The notes beneath the pieces are model-generated. The model was not told where the DNA came from. It ran no database searches and saw nothing but the letters and a program-made list of their open reading frames with translations. Position numbers and translations under genes: made by a program. Positions 45,001 through 56,941 of a DNA stretch of 64,000 nt are shown one piece after another; position 1 is the stretch's first letter, and each line of letters opens with the position of its first letter. The DNA is from Closterium sp. Naga37s-1. Taxonomy: Eukaryota; Streptophyta; Zygnematophyceae; Desmidiales; Closteriaceae. Where the stretch lies: NCBI GenBank assembly GCA_947471745.1, contig CANJKZ010000084.1:5138501-5202500 (forward strand), written 5' to 3'.

Positions 45001-47811
45001 GGCAAGGAAGAGCGGCGGGGGAGGTAGAGGGGCAGTGCGGTAGGGGAAGAGACGGTAAAAGGGAACCGACTCGTCAAACGTGACGTCCTGAGAGGGGAGG
45101 ACACGGCGCGAGGTGGGGTGGTAAAACTGCCAGCCAGGCGCGTCAGGGGGAAAGCTAAGGAAGACGCAGGGAATAGCGCGGGAGGAGAGCTTGTCCGCGG
45201 AAGGATCGCGGACAAAGGCACGAGAGCGCCAGACCCGGAACACCGACGCATCGCCAACCTTCCCCGTCCAACACAGTTTAGGCGAGGTCTCCGGCAAGGA
45301 GACACGGGGCCAGAGGTTGAGCTGATGCGCAGTGTACCAGACCGCAAACGGCCACAGAAAATGGGGAGCAGCCGAATGGATCATGGAGGTATCAGCCACC
45401 TCCATGAAGCCAATGCGGCGCTCAGCAATCCTATTTTGCTGCGGGGAGGCCGGAAGCATGAACGACTGGAGGATGCCCTCCCCACGACAAAAGTCCCGCA
45501 AGAGGTCGGAGGAGAACTCACCACCTCTTTTAGAGTGCACTTGAAGGACAGGAAGGTCCTCGCGGAACCGCTCGCGGAGCTGGAGACGGACTGCGCGAAT
45601 CCAAGGGATCAAGACATCAGGGACCTCACCTTTGTTGCGCAAGGGGAAGATCGTGGTGTAACGCGTGTAGTCGTCAACAACCAGCATAAAGTAGCGCTCG
45701 CGGCCCTGTCCACTGACGCGGGCTGGGCCCCACACGTCCATGTGGAGAGTCTGCAGGGGAGCAGTCATCGGGGGAAACGAGGAGGAGTGAGGAGCGGCGC
45801 GCTGCCGCCCCTTGACGCAAGGAAGGCAGGGCGGGGCATGCGAGGGCGGGAGGGGAGGCAGAGACCTAGGAAGACCAGAAACAAGGAGGCGGGAGTGCAT
45901 GCCACGAAGGCGTGGCAGGGAGGGGTGACCAAGTCGGTGGTGCCACAGGAGAGTCTGGTGCGACAGGAGGCGACACGAGCAGGGAGCTGCTACCGGACCT
46001 GACGCGGACACCTGAGCAGACGCAGCTACCTGAGGAGGCTCGGTAGTCAGTGTGTACAGACTCGACCCAGGCCGACGGGTGAACGTGGCCAGGTGACGGC
46101 TTGTCCGTGTACACGTGCAGATCGACACACGCTGACCCCCAAGAGTGGTGGAAGTGACCATCGCATCCTGGAGGGCAGCGGTACTCACCAAGTTCGTAGA
46201 GAACAAGGGGAGGTGAAGACCTGACAGTGAGCCAAACAGAACCGCCGGACATGGGAGAACAGTGAAGGAACGGGCAAGAACTGGGCCCCCTGAGGGGTCA
46301 GCCAGTCAGACCGGAACAGGTGCAGGGAGTGGAGTGAGGATGGTACTGTCGCGAAAGAAACTGCGGGAAGCACCTGAGTCAAGCGTAAAGGTGTGCAAGG
46401 CCTCAGCAGGCGCAGTACCAGGGAGAGCAGACTCACTATAACCTAGAGCAGCAGCCTCTATACCTGGGTCGGGCGGCACACACAGGTAAGAGTCACCCTC
46501 AGCACTAACAGACAAGGCATACATGGCAGCAAGGATAGCATCATAGTCAAGAGCAAAGATATCAACTCCAAACCTAAGCAACTCTGACCAGCGAGGGCGC
46601 TCAGCCTCGTCACCAAACTCTGCGCGCCAAGCATCGTCTAGGCGGGAGAATCAGCGGTGCTGAGAGTGAAACTTCCCGCATGTCTGACCAGCACGGTCAC
46701 CCGTGCGAATGACATACGGGTAGCGAACACTACCCCCAGACGCCCCACGCTGAGCAATACACTCACGAAGCTGCTGGGGTGTAGGGGTCTCGCTCCGACA
46801 CTGCTGCTGCTGCCTCTGGCCACCGCCAGAACCTCCCCTCTAAACAGCTCCACCCCGACCGCCACCATTGCCCCCGTCACCACTCCCACTGCCGCCACCA
46901 CCGCCACCCCCACCGCTGCCACCACTGCCGCCACCAAAGCCACCACTCCCGCCACCACTCCCACCGCTGCCACCACATCCGCCACCTCCACCGCCTCCAC
47001 TGCCTCCACCACCACCCCCCCCGCTGCCACCGCCACCACCCTTGCCACCCTTGCCCTTGCTGCTGCGGCGCTTCCCACTAAGAGCAGAAGCAGCCTCGAC
47101 ATCCTCAGCACCAATGATGTCAACAGTAGCAGCAGAAGCGTAGGAGGGGGCAAGGGGGGAAGGGGAACACCCTTCAAAGAAGGGTGTGCGAGGAGTGCCA
47201 CGAGCAGCACCTACAGCGACTACGCTAGTCTCAGCTGCAAGGAGGTGTTTCTCGAGTAGGTCGAGAGTGAGGTATGTGGGGTCAAGTGCGAGAAAGTGGT
47301 CCCTGACAGTGCGAAGAGAGTCAGGGAGGCGGGTGACTATGAAGTAGAGAGTGATGTACATCGGGGGCAGGTTCCTGTCCAGGAACTCGGCTGGGAGGGC
47401 AGCGCGGTAGCGAGCGTGGTTAGTGCGGAGGTGGGTAACGAGGTCCTCGACTGTGGCAAAGTCTGACAGCTCGGGAAACAGGTAGGGCAGTATAAGGTGG
47501 CCGAGAGCAGCAGTGGCAGGGGAAGAGTAACGAGCGACAACAGCGTCGTACAGGGCCTTGGTAGTCTTGTGCTGGCCAAAGTGAGCGCGTTCGGCTAACG
47601 GCAGGTGGTTGCGAACGGCTAAGTGAGCAGCTGCGTCACGGGTAAGCCACTGTGAGCAAGTCGGACTGTCAGCTGTGGCGGGAGGGGCGAGAGAGGCTCC
47701 AGACGTGTGGTCAAACAACGAAACGCTGTCTCTAGAATCGCACAGCAGGTAAAGCTGTAAGTCGTTGAGACAGCCCTCATGATCGAAGGTGAGTACACTG
47801 AGAGAAGCCAT
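42062..47811 (-). pseudogene. Element F gag-pol, degenerate
   Basis: Copia polyprotein parallel to that of B, but broken. Gag begins at 47811 (MASLSVLTFDHEG) with an internal in-frame deletion before NDLQLYLL. A Gly-rich linker follows, then protease DSGASRSFF (about 46375) and HHCC plus integrase core (46206-44551; DVWGPARVSG, VHSKRGGEF with Lys in place of Asp at the second catalytic position, NRIAERRIG). A Pro/Ala/Gly-repeat linker lies at 44050-44900. RT (43740-42850) ends at TGA where B has Trp in APREW. About 0.27-0.3 kb is deleted near 42655 relative to B (between the YVDD region and RNase H), and RNase H continues at 42650-42062. Not functional. Confidence 0.85.
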
Positions 47812-48614
47812 AGCGGGCAGAGCAGGGTGGCACGCGGCTAGCAGGGCGGCCCGCAGGCAGGGCGGCACGCGAGCAGCAGGGCGTCGCACAGCAGGGCGGG
47901 CAGCAGCAGGGTGGCGCGGGCAGGAGGGCACCGGCCAGCAGGGCTGCGCGCAACAGGGCGGGCAGTAGCCGGGCGGCGCAAGTAGCAGGGCGGCACGCAG
48001 CAAGGCTGTGCGGGCAGCAGGGCGCTGGCCATTAGGGCTGCGCGCAACAGGGTGGGCAGCAGCAGGGCGGCGCGCGGGTGCAAAGGGCGGCGAGCGGGCC
48101 GCAAGGGGCGGCGAGCGGGCCGCAAGGGGCGGCGAGCGGGCCGCAAGGGGCGGCGAGCGGGCGGCAAGGGGCAGTGAGCGGGCGGCAAGGGGCGTCGAGC
48201 GGGCGGCAAGGGGCAGCGAGCGGGCTGCAAGGGGCGGCGAGCGGGCCGCAAAGGGCGGCGCGGCGGGCTGCAAAAGGGCGACGCGCGGGCTGCAAAGGGC
48301 ATCGCGGCGGCCAGCAGGGCGGCGCGTGGGTAAGGCAGAGCGGGCAGCAGCAAGGCGGCGCGGCGGGCTGCAAAAGGGCGGCGCGCGGGCTGCAAGGGGC
48401 GGCGAGCGGACTGCAAATGGCGGCGCGCGGGCTGCAAAGGGCGGCACGGCGGGCTACAAATTGAGGGGCGCGGGCTGCTAAGGGCGGCGCGGCGGCTAGC
48501 AGGGTGGCGCGACAGGCAGGGCAGGGCGGGGCCGGGTAGCGCGACTAGTGGGACAGCGCTCTGTGGTGGGCCCTAAAAAAAATCGGTTCTAGAACAGGAC
48601 ATGCTCTGAAACCA
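47812..48614 (-). repeat. GC-rich repeated 5' leader of element F
   Basis: Sequence between the F 5' LTR and the gag ATG, made mostly of GGGCGGCGAGCGGGCNGCAA-type units of about 20 bp (48065-48260) and related AGCAGGGCGGC blocks. Long open frames here (for example minus 48447-47838) are Ala/Pro/Arg low complexity; I treat them as artefacts. Confidence 0.7.
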
Positions 48615-48744
48615 TGTCAGAATACTGAACGAGAATGAATGCATTGAGCAGAAAGTTGGGTACAAGTACTAACCCTAATTGGGTTGTACCCCTTATGGGC
48701 CCCACTAGAGCCTACACAAATGTAAGCACTATAACATTTTGTCA
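48615..48744 (-). repeat. 5' LTR of composite E/F (130 bp)
   Basis: Starts TGTCAGAATACTG on the plus strand and ends at TTTTGTCA. A primer-site-like TGGTTTCAGAGC (minus strand) adjoins it at 48614. This uninterrupted copy shows what the 3' LTR looked like before H inserted. Confidence 0.88.
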
Positions 48745-49629
48745 GTCTACACCAGTGCAGGGCCTCAGATTCGTTTTGGGCTAGGCAGAAAAAACAAAAT
48801 TGGTACAAAACGTTTTGCTGAAAGTCAGACAATTCAGCCCTTTGATGTCGTTTTACACTACAAATCTACCGTAATAAAAAAATCCGCTTCTTTTCACGAA
48901 GTTGCTGAAAAATCTGCCTCGATTCTAGAAATAGTTTGAAATCCCAGCCTTGTTTTTACCTGAATCAGCCATTTCTAGCTGACTTCTGAGGCCCTGCACC
49001 ACTGCTCCTAGTGATTGGCTCCTTGTAGCATGTGCTCAGTACAACATATGAAGTTTTCAGGTTCTAGAAATCGCTAAACAGAGTTACTCCATTTGGATTG
49101 AACGAACCCTCGATTCTGAGATTGTCTTGTGTCCACCGTCGAAGATGAGGTTCATTTACACAGGTATCACATTCCTTCCTAGTACCCAACACTGTAACCA
49201 GTCCGGTCCGGACTGATTGTCTCATCATTGCAACATTCTATGAGCAACCACTGGCTGATGGGATGGGAGGGCAGCGCATGCAGTTAACTACATCTCCACT
49301 AGCGTGCTTGATGTTGGAGGAAAGCTTGACCTAGCAGATAAATGAAGGCAGATGCGAGCTGCCATGTGCTTATTCACTCTGGGGAGAGATTCCGCAACGA
49401 CCACGATTGATGGCAGGACTTTGACCGCACGAGACGGCAGAGGAACAACCTGCTGCTTTGAGAGACCAGATGCTTCCATGTCCCATGCTCCTGGCTCGTG
49501 TCGCTCTCTCCACTGCCCCACGGTGCGGCACGGCAGAAAGCGCACTGACGCAACTTGTGGGGCATGAGAGAAACTTGTGGGGGGGCAACAGTGGAACGTA
49601 AGGGGCACTAGTGCAGGTGATGTGGGTGG
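48745..49629. other. Intergenic, no gene seen
   Basis: Unique, moderately AT-rich sequence between the E/F composite and the 3' end of the USP-kinase-U-box gene. No domain-bearing frame is found. It includes the 3' UTR of the kinase gene. Confidence 0.5.
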
Positions 49630-49874
49630 TCAGTGGAACTTGTGGGAGGCGATGAGGTTCTTGAGCACGTTGTTGGGCGTCAGACACGTGTGCGGGAGGG
49701 GCTGGCCGGTGGCGGGGGAGAGCGAGGAGGAGCCCATCCACGTGGTGATGTGCTGCCGCTCGTACGTGAAGCCGTCCGCAGCCACCACCGGGTCCTTCAT
49801 TATCTCCTGCTCCATGCCCATGCCCATGCCCCGCACCCACCCATGCATTCAACCACACATACAAATACATCCGT

Positions 49875-49912
<38 letters not shown>

Positions 49913-52900
49913 CACACACCCATGTACGCACACACACCCATCCTCACATACACTCATGGATGCACGCAGCCCGGCACACACACCCACTCACAATCACACA
50001 TTCATGCCCGCACAAGCACCCATGCACGCACCCGCCCATGCCCACAGCACGCGGAGAGACAAGGTACGTTGACATTGGGGCGAGGAACAAGCCTTGGCGA
50101 CTCATTCCAACCATGCCTATGAAGCAGCACACGCCTCCTGACCTCAGGCACATGCATTGCCTGTGGCGGCAGGATAGATGAACCGTGCCAATACCAATCA
50201 AACAAGCCTCTGCACCAGCGCACGCACCTTGGAGATGGGGCACGCACCTTGGAGATGGGGCACGCACCTTGGAGATGGGGCAGATGAACTGCGAGTCGAT
50301 GCGCTGCTTGCGCCGCCGCTCCTCCGCGCTGGCCTCAGCCGCCACGCGCACCAGCGTGGGGTGGATCTCCTCCGCCAGGTCGGGCCGGTTCTCGCGCCGC
50401 CGCTCAGCGCAGCGCAGCGCCAGCGCGGCCACCTGCTCCGCCAGGTCCAGGCGCCAGTCGCCCGCCGCGCTGTCCAGATACCGCAGCACCATCTCCGCGC
50501 CCGCCGCCGCCCGGGGCTGCCCGGGCCTGGCGGGGCGGCTGGTGCAGTCGGCGAGCATGCGGTGAACGGCCTTGACGCTGCGCTGCCCCGTGAGCAGCTG
50601 CAGCAGGATGAGGCCGAGCGCGTAGATGTCGGACAGCACGCTGATCTCACACGTCTCCACCTCCTCGGGGTCGATGTACCCCGCTGTGCCGCGCACCTTC
50701 ATTGTCATGACGTCATCGGCGCACAGCAGGCGCGCCAGCCCCACGTCACCGATCTTGCTCATCATGTGCCCGTCCAGCAGGATGTTGTCGGGCTTTAAGT
50801 CGCGGTGCACGATGGGCGGCTCGTTCTGGTGCAGGTACAGCAGCGCCGACGAGATCTCCGAGAAGATTCTCAGCCGGTCCACCCACGACAGAGGCACGGA
50901 GTCGGGCGTCTTTGGCGGGCCGAGCTTGTCCTGTAGCGTGCCGCCCGAGAGGAACTCGTAGATGAGCGCCATCTCTTCGACGCAGCAGCCCATGAGCAGC
51001 ACGATGTTGGGGTGGCGCATGCGGCTCAGCACGTCCACCTCCATGCGGAACTCGTCCGGCCCCTGCCACCCCTGCCCCTCGAGGCGCTTCACCGCCACCT
51101 TGCACCCCAGCATCTCGCCCCGGAACACGTATCCAAACGACCCGCGCCCCAGCAGGTTCTCGCGCGCATACCCGCGAGTGGCCTTCTCCAGCTGCTTGGG
51201 CGTGAACAGGCGGCAGTCAAACCCGTCGCCGCCCGCCCCCAGCCCGCGCAGGTCGATCTGCCCCATGCTGTGCGCGCCCACGTTCTGTGCGCTGCTCCCA
51301 CCGCCCGTGCTGAAGCCCCCGGCGACGGGCGGCAGCAGCGAGGAAACGGCGGCTGAGGCGACCGGGCGCGAGGTTGAGAAGCGCGAGGAGAAGCGGTTGC
51401 TGGGCGCGCCCCCCACCTGCCCCAGCAGCTCCATCTCCGCCACCGCCCTCCCTGCCTCCCCCCCCGCTGCCCCCTCCTGTGCAGCATCTGCGGGCAGCAG
51501 CGTGGAGGCGGGTGAGTCGGCGGAGAGCATGCTCTGCGGCCCACTCAGCTGCATCGCCCGCAGCTGCTGTGACAGGAAGCGCTGCAGACAGCGCAGTCAT
51601 GCAGGGAGAGAGAGGGGGAGAGAGGTTGGAGGGAGGTGGGTGAGGGGAACGCAGAGGTTAGTAAATTCGCAGGTTTTGAGAGGTTGTAGAGAAGTAGGAA
51701 CAGAGAGGTGACATGGAGTGTTTGAATGCGCTGGTGAGGTGACATGGATGAGGTGACATGGATGAGGTGACATGGATGAGGTGACATGGATGAGGTGATA
51801 TGACCGACCTCTGATTTGTTGTCGTTGCCACGTGCGTCCGCACCCGCCTCTGCGGCTCTATTGCTGCTCACGGCCTTGCCCTCCCACCGCTCCTCCCCGC
51901 CCCCACCGGCCTCCTCCTCCTCATCCAGCAGCGCCAGCTCGTCCGCCAGCAGCGACCGCATGCCCCCCCCGCCCCCACCCCCACCCCCACCTGCACCGCC
52001 GTTCCCCTCCATCTCCCTGCCCGCCCCGGCCTCCCCCATCTGCGCGCCCCCCTCACCCCCCTGCCGGCCCGCAGAAGCAGCAGCGCCGTGTGGAGCCACG
52101 CAGAAGGCCACGCGGCGCACGCCGGGGCTGTCACGGCCCGCGTGGACGGGCGTGGCGAGGCGGCCGGTAGACGCGGGGGACGCCGTGGAGAAGGCCAGCG
52201 CGGCGGCGGCGGCGGCGGCAGCAGTGTCCAGCGGCATGGCGCTGGCACTGCTCGACCGCACCGCCTCCCGCAGCCCCCCCTTGCCCACCATGCCGCCCGC
52301 TGCGTCCCTGGCCGTCACGCGTGTGGGCGGCAGGCCCGGCTTGTGGCGGGCGGCGTCGGAGAGGCTGCGGTGGTAGTCATTCTCGTCCCCGGAGGAGGCG
52401 GAGGGCAGGTGGGGCGGGGCGGGCGAGGGCAGCAGCGAGTGGTGGTGCGCATGGTGGTGGTGCATGGCGAGAGTCTCCGCAATGGCTGCTGCTGCAACGC
52501 CGGGGGGGCCATAGTCAGCAGCGAGGGTGGGCACCTCCATGGAGGAGAGCGCGGAGGCAGCCAGCGAGGTGTGCCCCGTGGACGCGTCCACCGGCAGCAT
52601 GGCCCTCAGACTCGCCAGCCGGTCCTCCTGTTGCCCCATGCCATGCCATGCCATGCCATCCCATGCCATCCCATGCCATGCCCCACACGTCACATGCCAC
52701 AATCCCAGGCAGGCGGGAGAAAAGAGGATAGATGGTGAGAGTTGAGGCGCGGAGGCAGGGGAGAAGGCAAGTGGAGCAGGGGCGGATGGGAGAGGGGAGA
52801 GGCGAGGGGCCAGCATCAAGGCGGCGGACACCAAGGGGCCTGGCGCGCCCGCATAGAGGGGGTGCATGCAAGAGGACAGGGCGGTGGGAGCGGGGGGAGG

Positions 52901-55363
52901 GGGGGCACCTGGAGAGAGGAGAGCGCGGAGGCGTTGAGGTCCCCTGGGAAGGCGGTGCTGCCGCTGCTGCTGCCTGGCCTGCCCGGCGCCTCACTGCTGC
53001 CCTCCACAGACGAGTAGATCACTCCCGGCCGCAGCTGCTCCCCTCCCCCCACGCCCACCGCCTTCCCCCCTCCCTCCACACACGACCCAGCTCCCCCACA
53101 CGCCCCCGCGCACAGTGGTGGTGGCGCATCACACGCGCCCGCTGCAGCGCCCCCTGCACCCGCCATGGCAACCCCAGGGAAGCCGCCGCTGTGGCTGCCT
53201 GTCCCTGCTAACCTCGCGCCCCCGCCTGCTCCTGCTCCCATCCCCGGCCCTGCCTCTCCCAACCCCCCGCGCGCCACCATTGGCGACGCGCCCTGCGACC
53301 ATGCTTCCCGCACGGCGCCCGGGCCTGCAGGCGAGGCGGAGTCGGGCGCGAGCTGCGCGGGGGAGAAGCGCGCGCTGGACGAGCGCGCGTGCTGCGGCGA
53401 CAGCAGCGCGTGCGCGCCCTCCACGTGCGACAGCGATGGCGACGAGCGGTGCCCTGCCCCCCCCGCCTCGCCTGCCCTCAAGCCCACGCCCCCTGCCGCG
53501 GCCATGGCAAGCGCCTCAGGCGCAGTGAGCGAGGGCGGGTGGAGGTGCGGATTGGGGTGCTGCGCGGAGAGGTGTTCTGAGTCGGGCGTGGCGGACCCTG
53601 ACGGCGGAACGGCGGAGGCGGGGGCAGCGGAAGCAGGGGCGGCGGGGGCGTTGTAGCGACAGAAGATGAAGGCGTTGGGCGAGACAGCGAAGAAGGGCGT
53701 TTCTCCCCCGTAGCCCGGCATGGACTGGTGCTGCTTGGTGGCCTGCACCACCACCAGCAGACATGACGGGGGTAGCCCCGCCTCGTAGTGTGCTGACGCT
53801 GATGACGACCACCCCAGCAGCTTCCTGCCTCCACCACCGCATTGCACCGAACCACACCAGCCCCAGACAGCCCCAGACAGGCCAGGAAAGTCAGACGCAA
53901 AGACAGGCGGTGAGAGCAAGAAGGGTGTCAGTGAGCATCGTACACGGCAACGGTGCTACCAGGGTGCAACACACACAACAAGCAGCAAGAGCGGCAGAGC
54001 GGAGGGGCAGCGCGTGCTCACTTGCGCAGGCCCACGTAGACGCGCTGCGCGTTGGCTCGGCGCGCAGCAGCGCACAGCCCCAGCTCGCGGCGGTCGTTGC
54101 GCTCAATGGACGCGTTGCAGTGCACCTGCCGCCCACGTGGGGGAGGGCAGAGAGAGAGAGGCGCGTGTGGGGGGGTGGGCGGGTAAAGACGCCCAGCCAT
54201 GCGGTTGAGTTGAGAGGAGAATAGAAGCTCATAAAGGGTGGGGCATGCGAGCGGGCTTGTGAGATTGCCTTTTACTGCAACCAGGCATGCACACGTCAAA
54301 TCGCGATTAAAACAAAATGACTCGCCACAAAGCAACACCTCTTTCATTCTAGTCCGTTAGCGCCTAAATCATCCTGCATTCGTTAGTGCTTTTCTGCATT
54401 CATTAGCGTTTTTCTGCATTCATTAGCGCTTTTCCGCATGACTTGATATGCGGTAGCGCGTGCGTCGCCTGGGCATGCGCGAGCACCTTTTTGGTTTTGG
54501 CGTGCGCGAGCAGCGGGCGCAGCATGACCTCCACGAGGCGACGGCCGTGCTCCAGCGCCGTCTTCGGATCCACCTCGCTCGCCGGCAGGTCCATTCCGCC
54601 TGCCGCCCCACGCGCCGTCGACGAGGCGGGAGAGGGTGGGGGACAGGGGAGGGAGAGTGAAAAAGTGGGGGAAAGAGGAGGGCAGGAGGTACCAGGGCGA
54701 GGGCGAACGGGGAGGGCGAAGGTGAGATTTGGAGGGAGAGGGCCGCGACACGGGCTTAAAGTTCGCAAAGTGGTGCAAGACACGCAAAGGTGGCATTCGA
54801 TTCCGACCCTTGCTTCCCGGTTGCCATCGCGCTGTGACGATGGCAACGAGCCTACACACAAACGACGGGAATGCGCCAAGGAACACGCTGACGCGAACCC
54901 TGATAAAACAGCGCAATGGGTTCGACTTCATTGATAGTTTCAACATTATCTAGAACAGGACCAATCGCGACATGTAAAGCATAAAGCGACGACGCGAACT
55001 AAGGAAGCAAGTAAAGGACTTACACGAAAGAGTGGAGAAGCGACATCAGACAAACGAGGGAGCAGCAAGCAGAGCATCTCGATGCGGTGCCTGTTTGGAA
55101 AGGCGAATGATCTCACGAAGGAAATAGGCATGTAATGAGCGCGAGCCCTAACGGGCCTCGCCTGAAGCAGTCAGAATCCGTCTAAACTCACGGGAGCAAG
55201 GGACCTCAGTCATGACGTGGACGAGAAGGATAGTGATAGGTCCGTTTCCCCGCGACACCTCAGTTTCGAGATCCGCCATGGCGACGGAGAGCGCATCCTT
55301 GCTGACGTCCTTGTACTTGGTCACCTCCACCACCCACGTTACTTCTGACGCCGTCGGTGACAT
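49630..55363 (-). CDS. USP-protein kinase-U-box protein (plant PUB receptor-like cytoplasmic kinase type)
   Basis: E3 ubiquitin ligase/kinase of about 1204 aa, of the plant USP-kinase-PUB group. Seven exons in matching phase: 55363-55192, 54599-54487, 54125-54022, 53824-52909, 52627-51809, 51581-50268 and 49806-49630. The USP-like domain (residues 1 to about 150) has VTWVVEVTKYKDVSKDAL and LLVHVMTEV, and later LPPSCLLVVVQ. A low-complexity Ser/Ala/Gly/Pro linker of nearly 700 residues follows, where flowering-plant proteins have a shorter coiled coil. Kinase (about 834-1110): GRGSFGYV, CKVAVKR, HRDLKPDN, GDVGLAR (DVG instead of DFG, usual in this group) and GTAGYIDPE. The U-box at the C terminus (FICPISK across the last intron, then EIMKDPVVAADGFTYE) ends at ASHKFH. 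The donor of exon 5 (GTCGGT) is weak; otherwise junctions are good. The donor of exon 6 is present three times. Confidence 0.9.
49876..49910. repeat. (CA)n microsatellite
   Basis: Dinucleotide run in the last intron of the USP-kinase-U-box gene, followed by looser CACACCCA-type sequence to about 50040. Confidence 0.9.
50221..50280 (-). repeat. Three tandem 20-bp copies of an exon end plus 5' splice site
   Basis: Unit CACGCACCTTGGAGATGGGG (plus strand), repeated exactly three times. On the minus strand each copy reads CCCCATCTCCAAG|GTGCGTG, the end of the kinase exon. GT lies at 50267, 50247 and 50227. Confidence 0.95.
51732..51800 (-). repeat. 12-bp tandem repeat next to an intron donor
   Basis: About five copies of GAGGTGACATGGAT-like 12-bp units in the intron after exon 5 of the USP-kinase-U-box gene, ending a few bases from the proposed donor at 51808. 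Confidence 0.85.
52632..52690 (-). repeat. CCATG/CCATC 5-bp repeat next to an intron acceptor
   Basis: CCATGCCATGCCATCCC-type units directly upstream (on the minus strand) of the acceptor at 52628-52630 of exon 5. Confidence 0.85.
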
Positions 55364-56941
55364 CGCTCGCTACCACCGAGCTTCCACGCGCAACCCAGAA
55401 GACAACACAACCACGGCCTCAACCAACTATTCCTGACAGAAGTTAACCTGAGCGGTAGTATGACGGGGTCATATTAACTTAATTAGCTAATGATACAAGG
55501 ATTCTAGACCGATTTCAGCCCATCGAAAGCCTTCAAGTGGACACCGCAGCAAGACTCTAGAAGGTAGGGAAGCGCCATAGTTACCTACTTTAAGACGTGT
55601 GTGGGCATGATGGGTTAACCTAATGCAGCCTTTCCAAAAGCCTCACAACGCTCAGGCCATGTCCATTCCATAGGTCCGACTCCGACCGACATTGTATTTG
55701 CTGTGTCAGTGACTCTCTCCTCTGTCTCAAACCCTAGGCGTCTGTCCTGCAGGTCGCTGAACTTTGCTCGCCGTTACAGACAACTCTTGTCACAGCGGAA
55801 AACAGACGACCCAATCTCCCTTTATCTGCATCGCGACCATTCACCGTAGGTATGACCGCCGTGTGCGATTAGAAACAAGCTGTCGCTAGATCATGGAGAA
55901 CACCGTCAGTGTTACCGTTTCACCCATAACCGACTCCAAAATGAACTCGGCAAATACGTTTTCAGAGTTTAGGGTCCACGCCCGAACCAAACCGAACCCA
56001 ACGGTCTCCTTGAGGTTCCCTTCTCTATTTTTTCGAAACAACTGAGACTTTCCTTCCTGAATCCTCCTGACTGAGCTACTAGGACCGCCACGCACTGTAG
56101 CGTGGTTTCCCATTTCACGCGGATTGGCAAACTTTTCGTCGCTGCCAATCAGATGGCCAATTATAATGAGGGGTACCGCCCTCCGTTTTGTCGTCTACGA
56201 GGGGACGAGCTGAAGTGAAGTGTGGGCAGGGCACGGCCCTCCCTCAACACTGCACAACCGAATCGGGGGGAACAAAAGCAACTGTACCTTCGTTCGTCAA
56301 TGTCACTTCAAGGATGTTTGAAATTCTCGATTAGGTAACGGATGAGTGAAATTATAGCACGTACACCAGACCAGAGACACTCCCTAATAAGGCCAGCATA
56401 TGAAGTTCAAGAGAGAAGTGTTCTAAGAATGGCCATAAGAGAACCTGAATGAACGCTATTACCGTATTAAAACTGAATTATTAGCATAAGGAAATCGAGG
56501 CAAAAGTTGACATGAAGATAGCCGTTCATGTACCTACCGTACAGTGATTATATAGTTCATGCAAAAGTCCAAATGATATATTATTGTTACAGATCGGTAT
56601 GAAGCCGTCCTGCCACCCTAACGTGGCTTTCAAACGGAGCCAAATGACCAAGTACGAGCCGAAAGACCTTGATGCAAAACGAGACTTCTAGTTGCTTACC
56701 CTGTAGCCACTATCGTAGGCTAGGGCTTCCGTCCTAATAAATGCAGTCGTAGGAGCAATATATCTACGACGGACGACAGCAACGCTAGGTTGCATCCTCG
56801 TAGTATCCCTTGAAGCACCGCATCACCCCACCGCGTGCGTCGAGCACCGCCGTTGCTGGCCACAATGCCACAACCCTGCCCAGACCACCCAAAGACTTGC
56901 AAGGCTTTCTGAAAGCTTCTCGCACTGCCCGACCGCCAACC
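55364..56941. other. Intergenic between divergent genes, no gene seen
   Basis: AT-richer stretch between the USP-kinase-U-box gene (-) and the histidine kinase gene (+). Only short frames occur. It must hold both promoters; I see no motif that I could defend. Confidence 0.5.
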
